Assembly: GCA_049841315.1 (NCBI GenBank)
Contig: JASGDB010000057.1
Span: 1-33,967, forward strand
Length of the DNA stretch: 33,967 nucleotides
Source: JASGDB01 sp049841315
GTDB lineage: Bacteria > Bacteroidota > Bacteroidia > Flavobacteriales > Weeksellaceae
Reading direction: 5' to 3'
The stretch's first letter is position 1. The number at the start of each line of letters is the position of its first letter. The notes under the pieces were generated by a model. The model had not been told where the DNA came from. It ran no database searches and saw only the letters and a program-made list of their open reading frames with translations. This document shows positions 7,234 through 15,967 of the stretch, one piece after another. The position numbers and the translations under genes were made by a program.

Positions 7234-7241
7234 TACTTTTG
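7234..7241 (+). promoter_or_regulatory. Putative -7 box of tdk
   Basis: TACTTTTG fits TAnnTTTG and lies 29 bases before the tdk ATG. No good -33 box is seen in the 61-bp divergent spacer. Confidence 0.35.
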
Positions 7242-7270
7242 AGGTTAAATTATTACGGCTAAATTAACAA

Positions 7271-7855
7271 ATGTTTTTAGAAAATACAATTAATCATTCC
7301 AAACAAAGCGGATGGATGGAAGTAATCTGCGGTTCGATGTTTTCGGGAAAAACGGAAGAACTGATTCGCAGACTGCGACGTGCCGAAATGGCAGGACAGA
7401 ACGTGGAAATCTTCAAACCGAAAATCGACACCCGATATTCGGAAGAAGACGTGGTGTCGCACAACAACAATTCCATACGAAGCACCGCTGTGGAAAGTCC
7501 GTCCGAAATTCTTCTTCTTGGCTCGAACTGCGATGTCGTGGCGATTGATGAAGCCCAATTTTTCGACGAAAGCGTGGTAGATGTCGCGAACCAACTTGCC
7601 AATAACGGCGTTCGTGTCGTGATTGCCGGTTTGGATATGGATTTTATGGGAAGACCTTTCGGACCGATGCCCAATCTGATGGCAACGGCAGAATATGTGA
7701 CGAAAGTTCACGCGATTTGCAAAAGAACGGGAAATTTAGCCAATTACTCGATGCGGACTTCCGAAAATAAAGACCTTGTGCAGTTAGGAGAAACCGAAAG
7801 TTATGAAGCCGTGAGCCGGAGGGTTTTTGTTGATGAGGTTTTGAGGGGGAAATGA
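7271..7855 (+). CDS. tdk: Thymidine kinase (type II, TK1-like)
   Basis: 194 aa, the usual length. It phosphorylates thymidine to dTMP in the pyrimidine salvage pathway in the cytoplasm. The P-loop GSMFSGKT is at residues 21-28, the catalytic acid is in AIDEAQFF (Glu94), the nucleoside-binding segment is GLDMDFMGRPFGPMPNLMATAE (two parts, 120-141), and the lasso region carries HAICKRTGNLANYS. The usual second zinc cysteine (CxxC) is Thr153, so the structural zinc site is probably incomplete, as in other flavobacterial enzymes. The start ATG at 7271 gives the MFLENTIN leader typical of this clade. Confidence 0.96.
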   Translation: MFLENTINHSKQSGWMEVICGSMFSGKTEELIRRLRRAEMAGQNVEIFKPKIDTRYSEEDVVSHNNNSIRSTAVESPSEILLLGSNCDVVAIDEAQFFDESVVDVANQLANNGVRVVIAGLDMDFMGRPFGPMPNLMATAEYVTKVHAICKRTGNLANYSMRTSENKDLVQLGETESYEAVSRRVFVDEVLRGK

Positions 7856-7873
7856 TTTTTTTGTTTTAAGTGG

Positions 7874-7908
7874 TTTGAGATTGTTTGATTTCGTTTGAAA
7901 TTATTTGA
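7874..7908. repeat. Four TTTGA words with exact 10-bp spacing
   Basis: TTTGA begins at 7874, 7884, 7894 and 7904, each preceded by G or A, so the word falls on one face of the helix. It lies just after tdk, facing the end of the helicase gene. AAAATCC-A-GGATTTT follows and may act as a weak terminator. Confidence 0.6.
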
Positions 7909-7955
7909 AAAATCCAGGATTTTATTTTCAGCTTAAATTTTACAGCTTCTTTGTC

Positions 7956-7968
7956 ATTCCGTAGGAAT
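7956..7968. repeat. Palindrome ATTCCGTAGGAAT at the helicase stop codon
   Basis: A 13-bp palindrome with the same CCGTAGG core as the cluster at 2134-2286. It ends exactly one base before the helicase stop codon and could mark the left edge of the accessory island. Confidence 0.5.
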
Positions 7969-10515
7969 CTATTTCGCTGTTATTTCTATATCTTTTAATT
8001 TATATCCTTTTGATTCGATTATTTTTATTAATTCCTCTTTATGTTTTAAAATTGTTTCATCTGGGTCAATTCCAATTTTAATTGATGCTTTCCAAATTGA
8101 ATTTCTATTTCCGTTTCTCTTGGCTTGAATGGAATTTGATTGAACAGCACTTGTTTTGTAGTAACAGTTGATTAATCGCGTAAAATAGTAAACAGGGTCT
8201 TCCGTATTGCTACTTGTCGTCAATACATTTTCAACAGACATTTTATTTACATCGTAATTAGTAATTCGATAATTGAATGAATTTGAGCTTTTTTCTTTGT
8301 TGCAAACACCGCAAAGCGTTTGATATAAATTAGGATTATCGTTATCGGGTTCTTGTTCTTTGAATGAAATAATATGGTCGATTTGAAGATTATTTGTCTT
8401 TCCACAACACAAACATTTGTGTCCGTCTCTTGATAAAACAATATTTCTAACTTCTTCACTTGCCAAACGATTTATAGTTACTTCCTGATTGGCTTCTGAA
8501 ATATTAGCTATTCCCTTTCTTTTTCTTCTATAAACATTGTCGTCATATTCATAAGCACGATAAAAATCCTCATAACAGGGAAACATAACTTTTAAAAATG
8601 GATTTTCTGAATTATAATATTTTGACTCTAAATAATATTCCGCTTGGTCTCTTCCATAATTTAAATTCCTGATTTCAAGCACATATTTCATAATGTCTAT
8701 ATCCTTTTTTTGTTCAAATGTGTAATATTCGGGTGCTTCATTATTTATATCTTGTCCTAAATGTCTTGCAATTTGAATAAGTTTAGAAGTAGTTGCTTTG
8801 TTTGGTATAAAACCATTTTGACTTAAAAAACCATTGATAATAGCTTCTGCTTTTTCATAATCTAATTCCTCTTGTTCCCAAAGTGTGCTTTTATAATAAA
8901 GTGTAAATTTATTAATGAATTTTTGAAAAAGCTCTTTTTCTATACTTGCAACTACAACATTTTCAATAAATTCCTCTGGTTTTTTTTCAATTTCGTTTTC
9001 TTCTGAAATGGCATCAGAATATTTAACAACAAACCAACCGTCAGGAATCAAATCCATAATTGATTTTTCATAATCTTGATTTTGATATTCTAATTCCAAT
9101 TTGTCAAGTAAATCCATTCTGATTAATTCAAAAGGTCTGAAACCACGTTCTTTGGTTGCGCTATCTTCTGTTCCGCCAATAAGACGATTGCTTGCAAAAA
9201 GAATATGCCTGTTCCAATTATCGGAAAACAAAACAATGTTTGCTGTTGTTTTATTTCCTCCTGCGCCTTCTCCTCTCAAAGCTCGTCCAACCATTTGGGT
9301 AAACAATATTGATGAATTGGTGTCTCTTGTTAAAAAAACCGTTTTTACATCAGGTACATCAACACCTTCCGTGAGCATTTTTACATTTATCAAAACATCA
9401 ATTTCTCCTTTCTTAAATCTGTCTAAATTGATTTCGTTTTGATTGGATTTTCGATTATTGATATAGTCAATGTTTTTGTTGGTATCAACATAAGAAAAAA
9501 CGGATGATGCAATTTCTTTTCCCGCTTTTTTGTTGATGTAATTTTCTACGGTTTTACACTGATACCAACGGTCAAGAAAAATAATTGTCTTGCTAAATTT
9601 CTCTCTGTTGTCACAATAATATTGAGCAATGAAATTATTTCTTTCCTCATTTTTGGCAATTTCTTCAATAATGTGACTTGGTAATTCTTGATGCTTAAAG
9701 ACCAATTTATCAACATCGTTATCTGATAAAACAAGATTAAAATTAGTTTTTTCCTGAATAAAAACGGGACTTGCTAAAATCTTTTTATCTTCTAATTCCT
9801 TTTTTGAAATTTCATAGATAATTCCGTCTTTGAAAATTTCCCAAAGCCAGCCTCTCTGTCTTTTATCTGTATAAGTTGGTGTAGCTGTTAATCCTAAAAG
9901 TTGAGCTTGAGGAAACTTCTCAATAATTCCCGTTTTGCCTTCGGAGCCTCCAATCAATAAATTTCTTCTTCCAAATGCTGGCGTATGATGAGCTTCGTCG
10001 TAAACGATAAATAGATTTCCGTCTTTTGCATTTTCGTTTACAAATTTCTTAAATTTTGTGTTGTTTTCATCTGTCCAACCACTGATTGCTGTTTGTGAAG
10101 TAATCAACAAAATATCATCAGAAACCGCTATTGAATTAGGATTTGCGTGTTTGTCGCTCCCCGAAACTACGCGAATATTTATTTCGCTTCTTCGATTGGC
10201 ATCTGTTTCTAAAATGTTTTCTTTAAATGTTTCCCTTGCTTGTTCGAGGAGAAAACCTTGGTCAGCTAGCCAAAGGATTTTTTTGTTTTTGGAAATTACA
10301 TTTTTTAAGAGCCAATAAACAGCGGTATAAGTTTTCCCTCCACCAGTCGGCAATACTAAAATCCCTGCATTCTTTTGGTCTTGCAGGAAAAATTTATTCA
10401 TTTCCTTATGAGCTTTTGTTTGATGTTCTCTCGGTGTTTTTGGATTTACTTTTCCTTTATTTTTCTCAAGTTCTTCTTTGAGGTTTATAGCTAGTAAGTT
10501 TTTGAAATGTATCAT
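7969..10515 (-). CDS. SF2 DEAD/DEAH-box helicase with C-terminal HNH endonuclease domain
   Basis: 848 aa. The SF2 core has Walker A PTGGGKT (56-62), DEAH (173-176), LTATPT (209-214), TEGVDVP (382-388) and the arginine-finger motif QMVGRALRGEG (407-417), like the restriction-type R-subunit and UvrB families. After a middle region of unknown fold (about 470-690) comes an HNH domain: CLCC (701-704), IDH (712-714), NLYQTLCGVC (729-738) and NKEKS, a zinc-ribbon HNH. About 100 further residues follow. Fusion of a DNA translocase and a nuclease suggests a stand-alone anti-phage or anti-plasmid nuclease (inference). It lies alone on the minus strand between tdk and an HTH gene, and is visibly richer in A+T than its core-gene neighbours. 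No methyltransferase partner is nearby. Confidence 0.88.
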   Translation of the reverse strand: MIHFKNLLAINLKEELEKNKGKVNPKTPREHQTKAHKEMNKFFLQDQKNAGILVLPTGGGKTYTAVYWLLKNVISKNKKILWLADQGFLLEQARETFKENILETDANRRSEINIRVVSGSDKHANPNSIAVSDDILLITSQTAISGWTDENNTKFKKFVNENAKDGNLFIVYDEAHHTPAFGRRNLLIGGSEGKTGIIEKFPQAQLLGLTATPTYTDKRQRGWLWEIFKDGIIYEISKKELEDKKILASPVFIQEKTNFNLVLSDNDVDKLVFKHQELPSHIIEEIAKNEERNNFIAQYYCDNREKFSKTIIFLDRWYQCKTVENYINKKAGKEIASSVFSYVDTNKNIDYINNRKSNQNEINLDRFKKGEIDVLINVKMLTEGVDVPDVKTVFLTRDTNSSILFTQMVGRALRGEGAGGNKTTANIVLFSDNWNRHILFASNRLIGGTEDSATKERGFRPFELIRMDLLDKLELEYQNQDYEKSIMDLIPDGWFVVKYSDAISEENEIEKKPEEFIENVVVASIEKELFQKFINKFTLYYKSTLWEQEELDYEKAEAIINGFLSQNGFIPNKATTSKLIQIARHLGQDINNEAPEYYTFEQKKDIDIMKYVLEIRNLNYGRDQAEYYLESKYYNSENPFLKVMFPCYEDFYRAYEYDDNVYRRKRKGIANISEANQEVTINRLASEEVRNIVLSRDGHKCLCCGKTNNLQIDHIISFKEQEPDNDNPNLYQTLCGVCNKEKSSNSFNYRITNYDVNKMSVENVLTTSSNTEDPVYYFTRLINCYYKTSAVQSNSIQAKRNGNRNSIWKASIKIGIDPDETILKHKEELIKIIESKGYKLKDIEITAK

Positions 10516-10568
10516 TTTATGGTTCTTATAAAGTGCAAAACACGAATGTACACAATTCCTCTCAAAAA

Positions 10569-10590
10569 ACTAATACAAAAAAGTATCAGT
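10569..10590. promoter_or_regulatory. Imperfect palindrome in the divergent helicase/HTH spacer
   Basis: ACTAATAC (10569-10576) and GTATCAGT (10583-10590) form an inverted repeat with one mismatch around AAAAAA. It lies 54 bases from the helicase start, between the two divergent genes, so it could be the operator of the HTH protein. The assignment is tentative. Confidence 0.3.
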
Positions 10591-10649
10591 ATTTCTTCTT
10601 AATTTTGATTACTTATTTTTTACAAAGGTTACACTTTCATTTTTTACAG

Positions 10650-10657
10650 TATATTTG
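10650..10657 (+). promoter_or_regulatory. Putative -7 box of the HTH gene
   Basis: TATATTTG fits TAnnTTTG and lies 31 bases before the ATG at 10689. No convincing -33 box is present. Confidence 0.4.
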
Positions 10658-10688
10658 TATAAATTTTAACAGTAAAAACTTTCAAAAA

Positions 10689-10994
10689 ATGATTTTACAA
10701 ATAAAAGAATACATCAATATCAGCAATTCCATAGACGAAATTCTGAAAAACTCGCCTTTCAAACTGAAATACATTATTGAAAAAACGGGAATCGCAGAAG
10801 CCACATTTTTCAGAAAAATGCGTGAAAAGAAATTTTCCGCAGAAGAACTTTTGAAAATCGCAGAAGTTGTTGACCCGAAAACCGCCTTTTTGCAGTCTTT
10901 GGAAGAAGCCGAAAAAGATTTTGATAACGGGATTCATTATTCTCACGACGATGTAATGAAAAAATCTCAGGAAAGATTTCTAAAAAAATTTTAA
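10689..10994 (+). CDS. Small helix-turn-helix protein, antitoxin- or regulator-like
   Basis: 101 aa from the ATG at 10689. The longer frame from 10533 is rejected because it would translate the promoter region. Residues ~20-60 form an XRE-like helix-turn-helix (FKLKYIIEKTGIAEATFFRK then LLKIAEVV), followed by an acidic helical tail ending HDDVMKKSQERFLKKF, like antitoxins of type II modules. No toxin gene follows, so it is either an orphan antitoxin or the regulator of the divergent helicase-HNH gene. Palindromic repeats follow the stop codon closely. Confidence 0.75.
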   Translation: MILQIKEYINISNSIDEILKNSPFKLKYIIEKTGIAEATFFRKMREKKFSAEELLKIAEVVDPKTAFLQSLEEAEKDFDNGIHYSHDDVMKKSQERFLKKF

Positions 10995-10997
10995 ACA

Positions 10998-11045
10998 GAG
11001 CCACGAAGTGGCTCAACTATGTTTAACCACAGGTGCAACCTCTGG
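10998..11045. repeat. Two adjacent hairpins of an interspersed repeat
   Basis: GAGCCAC-GAA-GTGGCTC (10998-11014) is a perfect 7-bp stem. CCACAGGT-GCA-ACCTCTGG (11027-11045) is an 8-bp stem with one mismatch. They are joined by AACTATGTTTAA, an arrangement that recurs between genes in many Bacteroidota. The hairpins may also end the HTH transcript. The rest of this gap (11046-11186) holds no gene that I can see, apart from a -7-like TATCTTTA at 11166-11173. Confidence 0.6.
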
Positions 11046-11186
11046 AAAACCACCAAACAATTCTTGTGCTTTTTGAATTTCAAATCATTTTTAAGTAATG
11101 AACAAAAAAACCTCTACCGTGAATAGAAATTAACATACATTAACCTCTATTTAAAATAGAAGATGTATCTTTACAAAAAAAATGCT

Positions 11187-12440
11187 ATGAATAAGGATTT
11201 GCTCAAAACGGTTATAGCGGAACAGGAATATTATTTTGAACAGGCAAAAGGCAGTATGAAACGGGAATTTCCCGAAAAATTCTGCCAGTCTTCTCAAATA
11301 GTGATTATTTCCGGAATCAGACGTTGTGGAAAATCCACTTTGTTGCAACAAATCCGTGCAAAGCAAACCGAAAAAGATTATTATCTCAATTTTGACGATG
11401 AGCGTTTGGCAGGTTTTAATGTTGAAGATTTTCAGATGCTTACGGAAGTTTTTTATGAACTTTTCGGGGAACAGAAAACCTATTATTTTGATGAAATCCA
11501 GAATATCGAACAGTGGGAACGCTTTGTCCGCCGATTGCACGATATGGGAAACAAAGTCTATGTTACAGGCTCAAACGCCAGAATGCTTAGCCGTGAATTG
11601 GGAACACATCTTACGGGGCGTTATCTTTCCGTAGAACTTTTTCCGTTTTCGTATAAAGAATTTATTTCATTTAAAAATCCTGATTTGCTCGAAAAAAATC
11701 GTTTTAAAACAAGCGTAAAGGCGGAATATATCGCTCTTTTTCACGATTATTTTCAGAACGGCGGTTTTCCGGCATTTATCAAAACCAATGATGAACTGGT
11801 GCTAAAAACGCTTTATGAAAACATTCTCTACCGTGATATTATGGTGCGGAACAACATCACGAACGAAAAAGAAATCAAACTATTGGTATCCTATCTTGCC
11901 GGAAATTTTGCCCGATTGTCCACCAACAGCGAACTGGCGGAAATTATCGGAGTGAAAAACCCTACAACCGTAAAAAAATACATCGGATTTCTGGCAGACA
12001 GTTATCTGGTTTTTCAAACGAGTAAATATGATTATTCTTTGTCAAAACAAATTCTGAATCCAAAAAAATCTTATTTCATTGACAACGGAATGGTAAGGAG
12101 AGTCGGTTTCAGTTTTTCGGATAATTTAGGACATCTACTTGAAAATCTGATTTTTATAGAACTTTTAAGACAAGGCAAGGAAATCTATTATCATCACAAA
12201 AACAATGAATGTGATTTTGTAATAACAGAGGGAAAATCAGTGGTTTCTGCGATACAGGTCTGCTATTCTTTTTCCACGGAGAAAACCAAAAAACGGGAAA
12301 TAAGCGGTCTGCTTGATGCTCTGAATGCGTATAATCTGCAATCAGGACTTATCATTACGGACGATACTGAAGAAGAACTCATTATTGAAGATAAAACAAT
12401 ACATATAATTCCCGCGTGGAAATGGTTGCTGGAAGAATAA
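11187..12440 (+). CDS. AAA-type ATPase with DUF4143 domain
   Basis: 417 aa from the ATG at 11187. The upstream ATG at 11163 overlaps a -7-like TATCTTTA and is less likely. Walker A GIRRCGKST is at 43-51, Walker B YYFDEIQ near 100-105, and VTGSNARML is the sensor region. The second half is the DUF4143 part, with a winged-helix-like segment (ELAEIIGVKNPTTVKKYIGF) and a restriction-endonuclease-like end (NECDFVI at ~340, IQVCYS at ~356). Such ATPases are common, often in mobile or accessory DNA, and their cellular role is unknown. It is the last gene of the accessory island and lies 22 bp before murF-alr. Confidence 0.88.
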   Translation: MNKDLLKTVIAEQEYYFEQAKGSMKREFPEKFCQSSQIVIISGIRRCGKSTLLQQIRAKQTEKDYYLNFDDERLAGFNVEDFQMLTEVFYELFGEQKTYYFDEIQNIEQWERFVRRLHDMGNKVYVTGSNARMLSRELGTHLTGRYLSVELFPFSYKEFISFKNPDLLEKNRFKTSVKAEYIALFHDYFQNGGFPAFIKTNDELVLKTLYENILYRDIMVRNNITNEKEIKLLVSYLAGNFARLSTNSELAEIIGVKNPTTVKKYIGFLADSYLVFQTSKYDYSLSKQILNPKKSYFIDNGMVRRVGFSFSDNLGHLLENLIFIELLRQGKEIYYHHKNNECDFVITEGKSVVSAIQVCYSFSTEKTKKREISGLLDALNAYNLQSGLIITDDTEEELIIEDKTIHIIPAWKWLLEE

Positions 12441-12462
12441 ATCAAACCCTTGAAAAAGAAAA

Positions 12463-14910
12463 ATGAACTACACCACCAAACAACTCGCAGAAATCACTGA
12501 TTCCCAATTAATCGGGAACGAAAATCTCTGCGTAAAAAACATCGCTTTCGACAGCCGACATATTTATTCCAAAGAAAATACGGCATTTCTCGCGATTAAT
12601 ACGCCAAAAAATTCGGGGGAAAAATACATTGCTTCGGCAGTGGAAAAGGGAATCAACATCATTATTTCCGAACACAAAATTGCTGATATAGAAAATGTTA
12701 CGTGGATTTTGGTAAAGAATTCATTGAAGTTTATTCAGGATTTGGCGAAATATCATCTTACTCAGTTCCCGAATCTGAAAACCATTGGAATTACCGGAAG
12801 CAACGGCAAAACCATTGTGAAAGAATGGCTCTATCAGTCATTTTCCGAAGATTATGATGTCGTGAAAAGCCCGAAAAGTTTCAACTCGCAACTCGGACTT
12901 CCGGTTTCTTTGCTTCAAATAAAATCTTCCCACGAACTTGGGATTTTTGAGGTCGGCATTTCGGAGCGTGGAGAAATGGAAAAGTTAGAAACTATTTTCT
13001 CTCCGAAAGTGGGAATTTTGACACATATCGGTTCGGCTCATCTTGCCAATTTTAAAAATGAAGAGGAACTGATTGACGAGAAAATTTTGCTTTTCAAAGA
13101 TTCGGAAACGATAATTTTTGACGGAGATAATACTTTGGTTTATAATAAAATAAATCATATTTATTCAAGTAAAAATTTAATATCGTATGGTTTTCAGAAT
13201 CACAATTCCGTTTACATAAAATCGGACTGGAAAGACAAAAATTCTGATATTGTAGTGGACTGTTTCGGGGAAGAAATTTCGTTTCCTGTTCAGCAAAGAG
13301 ATGAAGCCACGCTGAACAATGCACTTACCGTCATTGCAACGATGAAATATTTCGGTTTCGGCAACGATAAAATTATCGAAAAAATCAACTCGCTGAAATC
13401 GGTGGAAATGCGTCTGGAAAGCATCGAAGGTTTACGCAATAATCTGATTATCAACGATTCCTTTAATCTCGATTTGGATTCTCTGAAAATCGCTTATCAG
13501 TTCATCAACGAATACAACAAACCGCATAAAGCCCTGATTCTGACGGATTTCGTGGAAAGCAAAAATCCCGAAGAACTCTATACTCAGGTTGCGGAACTGA
13601 CCAACGAACAGCATTTCGACAAAATTTTTCTGATTGGAAAAGAAATTGCAAAATATCAGCACCTTTTTTCCGCTGAAACTTTTACTTTCGATTCAACCAA
13701 TCAACTGATTGAAAATCAGCAACTCAATCAACTCGAAAATTATCTGATTCTCTTAAAAGGAGCAAGAAAATTCGAGATTGAAAATGTGAAAACCGCTCTG
13801 GAACTCCAAAAACACGACACCGTTCTGGAAATCAATCTCAATGCGATTCTTCACAACATCAATGTTCATAAGTCTTTGCTGAAACCCGAAACCAAAATGA
13901 TGGCAATGGTAAAAGCCTTTTCCTACGGTTTGGGCGGTTATGAAATTGCGGAATTTCTGCAACATCATCACATTGATTATCTGACAGTTGCGTATGCGGA
14001 CGAAGGCGTGGATTTACGCAAAAACGGAATTACCACTCCGATTGTGGTAATGAATCCGGAACAGCACAGTTACGGCATCATCATCGAATACAATCTCGAA
14101 CCGGAAATTTACAGTTTCCGCGTTTTGGATTTGTTTTGCGACCAACTGAAACAAAAAGGCTACACCGGAAAATATCCAATCCACATCAAACTCGAAACGG
14201 GAATGCATCGTCTTGGTTTTAAGGATTTTGAATTAGATGAATTAATCCAAAAGTTGAAATCGTATCCGGTAAAAGTGCAGTCCGTTTTCAGTCATCTCGC
14301 GACGGCAGATGTTCCGGAAGAAAGGGAATATACTTTACAGCAAATCCATATTTTCGACCGGAATTCTTCAAAATTAATTTCAGGAATCGGTTATCAGCCT
14401 TTACGCCACATTCTGAATTCTTCGGGAATTGCCAATTTCACTGATTATCAGTTCGATATGGTAAGAATCGGAATCGGAATGGTGGGAATTTCGCAAAACG
14501 CTGAAATTCAGAAAAGACTGCAAAGTGCGGTGCGTTTTAAAACCGTGATTTCGCAGATTTCGGAAGTGGAAAAAGGCGATACCGTTGGATACAGCCGAAG
14601 ATTCAAAGCGGAAGAACCGACAAGAATCGCCACAATTCCCGTTGGTTACGCAGACGGAATTCCCCGCCTTATCGGAAACGGCATCGGAAAAGTATGTGTA
14701 AACGGAAATCTCGTTCCGATTGTCGGAAGCGTTTGTATGGATATGATGATGCTCAACATCGAAAATCTTCCTGCAAAAGAGGGCGACGAAGTTGTGATTT
14801 TCAACTCGTGTCCGACGCTCGAACAGTTTGCAGATTATTGTAAAACAATTCCTTACGAGGTTCTGACTTCTATTTCGAGGAGAGTGAAAAGGATTTATAT
14901 TAAGGATTGA
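12463..14910 (+). CDS. Bifunctional UDP-MurNAc-tripeptide:D-Ala-D-Ala ligase / alanine racemase
   Basis: 815 aa, a fusion characteristic of Bacteroidota. Residues 1-440 are MurF-like, adding D-Ala-D-Ala to the UDP-MurNAc-tripeptide: N-domain, ATP loop GITGSNGKT (109-117), GIFEVGISERGEME, then the C-domain. Residues ~445-815 are alanine racemase with the PLP-binding Lys484 in MVKAFSYG and the second catalytic Tyr710 in GYSRRF. It thus makes D-alanine and joins it to the precursor in one cytoplasmic protein. The MurF loop GSNGKTIVKEW deviates slightly from the usual GTNGKTTTK. A strong terminator follows. Confidence 0.95.
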   Translation: MNYTTKQLAEITDSQLIGNENLCVKNIAFDSRHIYSKENTAFLAINTPKNSGEKYIASAVEKGINIIISEHKIADIENVTWILVKNSLKFIQDLAKYHLTQFPNLKTIGITGSNGKTIVKEWLYQSFSEDYDVVKSPKSFNSQLGLPVSLLQIKSSHELGIFEVGISERGEMEKLETIFSPKVGILTHIGSAHLANFKNEEELIDEKILLFKDSETIIFDGDNTLVYNKINHIYSSKNLISYGFQNHNSVYIKSDWKDKNSDIVVDCFGEEISFPVQQRDEATLNNALTVIATMKYFGFGNDKIIEKINSLKSVEMRLESIEGLRNNLIINDSFNLDLDSLKIAYQFINEYNKPHKALILTDFVESKNPEELYTQVAELTNEQHFDKIFLIGKEIAKYQHLFSAETFTFDSTNQLIENQQLNQLENYLILLKGARKFEIENVKTALELQKHDTVLEINLNAILHNINVHKSLLKPETKMMAMVKAFSYGLGGYEIAEFLQHHHIDYLTVAYADEGVDLRKNGITTPIVVMNPEQHSYGIIIEYNLEPEIYSFRVLDLFCDQLKQKGYTGKYPIHIKLETGMHRLGFKDFELDELIQKLKSYPVKVQSVFSHLATADVPEEREYTLQQIHIFDRNSSKLISGIGYQPLRHILNSSGIANFTDYQFDMVRIGIGMVGISQNAEIQKRLQSAVRFKTVISQISEVEKGDTVGYSRRFKAEEPTRIATIPVGYADGIPRLIGNGIGKVCVNGNLVPIVGSVCMDMMMLNIENLPAKEGDEVVIFNSCPTLEQFADYCKTIPYEVLTSISRRVKRIYIKD

Positions 14911-14927
14911 TTTCAAGCTATTCAAAC

Positions 14928-14963
14928 AGTGGCTTGAAACATCTTCCAAGCCACTTATTTTTT
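14928..14963 (+). terminator. Intrinsic terminator of murF-alr
   Basis: AGTGGCTTG (14928-14936) pairs with CAAGCCACT (14947-14955), a perfect 9-bp stem, followed by TATTTTTTT. An alternative hairpin, TTTCAAGC (14911-14918) with GCTTGAAA (14932-14939), uses the same left arm and would exclude the terminator. It also faces the end of the minus-strand gene at 14962. Confidence 0.85.
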
Positions 14964-15399
14964 AAGATTTTTTTCTTGCAAAAACCCTTACAGTAACAAT
15001 ATAATAGCAGGTTGGGCATTTTGTTTTATAGGCTTTTACTACAATCTTTCTCTTCCCTGCATAATTTGGAGAAAACCAATGATGGATGGAACGGTATCCT
15101 TCCGTTTCGTTGGACTGGAACAAATCTCCACCGGGATAATAATAAATGTAACTGTCCAAATCATCAACGCCATCTTCTGCAATAATGCTGATAAAATAAA
15201 AATAATCAGGAAGAAAATCCCTGATAATGGAATCTGGCTCTCCCTCTTTCACTAAAAGGTTATAAGTGTCCACCAAATCGCTTTTGGTGAAGCCTTTGTT
15301 ATTCAGGGCTTCTATAGTGGATTGAAACATCTCTACGGATTGTGCATACTGCTTTACAGAAAACAGCAGCATTGCTATGGTCAACAATAATGTTTTCAT
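14962..15399 (-). CDS. Small secreted protein of unknown function
   Basis: 145 aa. The N-terminus MKTLLLTIAMLLFSVKQYAQ is a typical signal peptide with cleavage near AQS, so the mature protein is periplasmic or exported. The rest has no recognised domain. It holds a Tyr-rich stretch (SYIYYYPGG) and ends with CPTCYYIVTVRVFARKK, where CPTC could form a disulfide or bind metal. It follows the similar-sized secreted gene at 15437-15967 by 37 bp on the same strand, so they probably form an operon. Confidence 0.65.
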   Translation of the reverse strand: MKTLLLTIAMLLFSVKQYAQSVEMFQSTIEALNNKGFTKSDLVDTYNLLVKEGEPDSIIRDFLPDYFYFISIIAEDGVDDLDSYIYYYPGGDLFQSNETEGYRSIHHWFSPNYAGKRKIVVKAYKTKCPTCYYIVTVRVFARKKS

Positions 15400-15436
15400 T
15401 GTTTATTTTTTTGGTTAATAATTAGTTCTATCATCT

Positions 15437-15967
15437 TTATAATCTTTCGTAAGTATACATATCGAGGTACAGCTGATATCCTGAACTGCTCAACTTGATA
15501 AACCTGGGCTTCATAGTAGAGCCGATGTTTTTGTAGTTGACCTCATTAAAGACAATCCGGATATCTGAAGGACGACTATGGGTAATATCCTTGAACTTGC
15601 TTACAATCAGATTGAAATCAATTTTTTTTAGACTTGCGAAGGTTTTGTAATTTTCTTTTTGTACTGTATTCAGGGCAACCTGATATTCATTTAAATAAAT
15701 AACTCCGGTTTTAGTATCATAAACCAAATGATAATAGGAACCGTTCAAATCATCAAAAACGCAGAACCACGATTCTTTGTTTTCATAATTGAGGGCGTCT
15801 TTGTATACCTTATAGTAATCTTTAGTAATAATGATTTCTCCGTTATCAATGATGTTTTTACTAATTTCGGTTTCGAGAAAGGTTCTGAATTTTTCCTCAG
15901 TCTCTTTTTTACTTTGGGAATAAAGTGAGGTCGTGATAAGCAGGAAGAATAGGATGAATGTTTTCAT
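15437..15967 (-). CDS. Small secreted protein of unknown function
   Basis: 176 aa from the ATG at 15967, chosen because it opens a clear signal peptide (MKTFILFFLLITTSLYSQ). The frame stays open upstream to 16159 and would add 64 Arg- and Pro-rich residues that do not look like the mature protein. No family was recognised; the body has alternating strands (ESWFCVFDDLNGSYYHLVYD) and may be a small beta-rich domain. It is first of a probable two-gene operon with 14962-15399. A structured DNA/RNA element (A) lies upstream. Confidence 0.65.
   Translation of the reverse strand: MKTFILFFLLITTSLYSQSKKETEEKFRTFLETEISKNIIDNGEIIITKDYYKVYKDALNYENKESWFCVFDDLNGSYYHLVYDTKTGVIYLNEYQVALNTVQKENYKTFASLKKIDFNLIVSKFKDITHSRPSDIRIVFNEVNYKNIGSTMKPRFIKLSSSGYQLYLDMYTYERL

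Noticed and set aside
10533..10688. N-terminal extension of the HTH protein from 10533
   Set aside because: Would translate the promoter region (-7 box at 10650); the ATG at 10689 fits the domain start.
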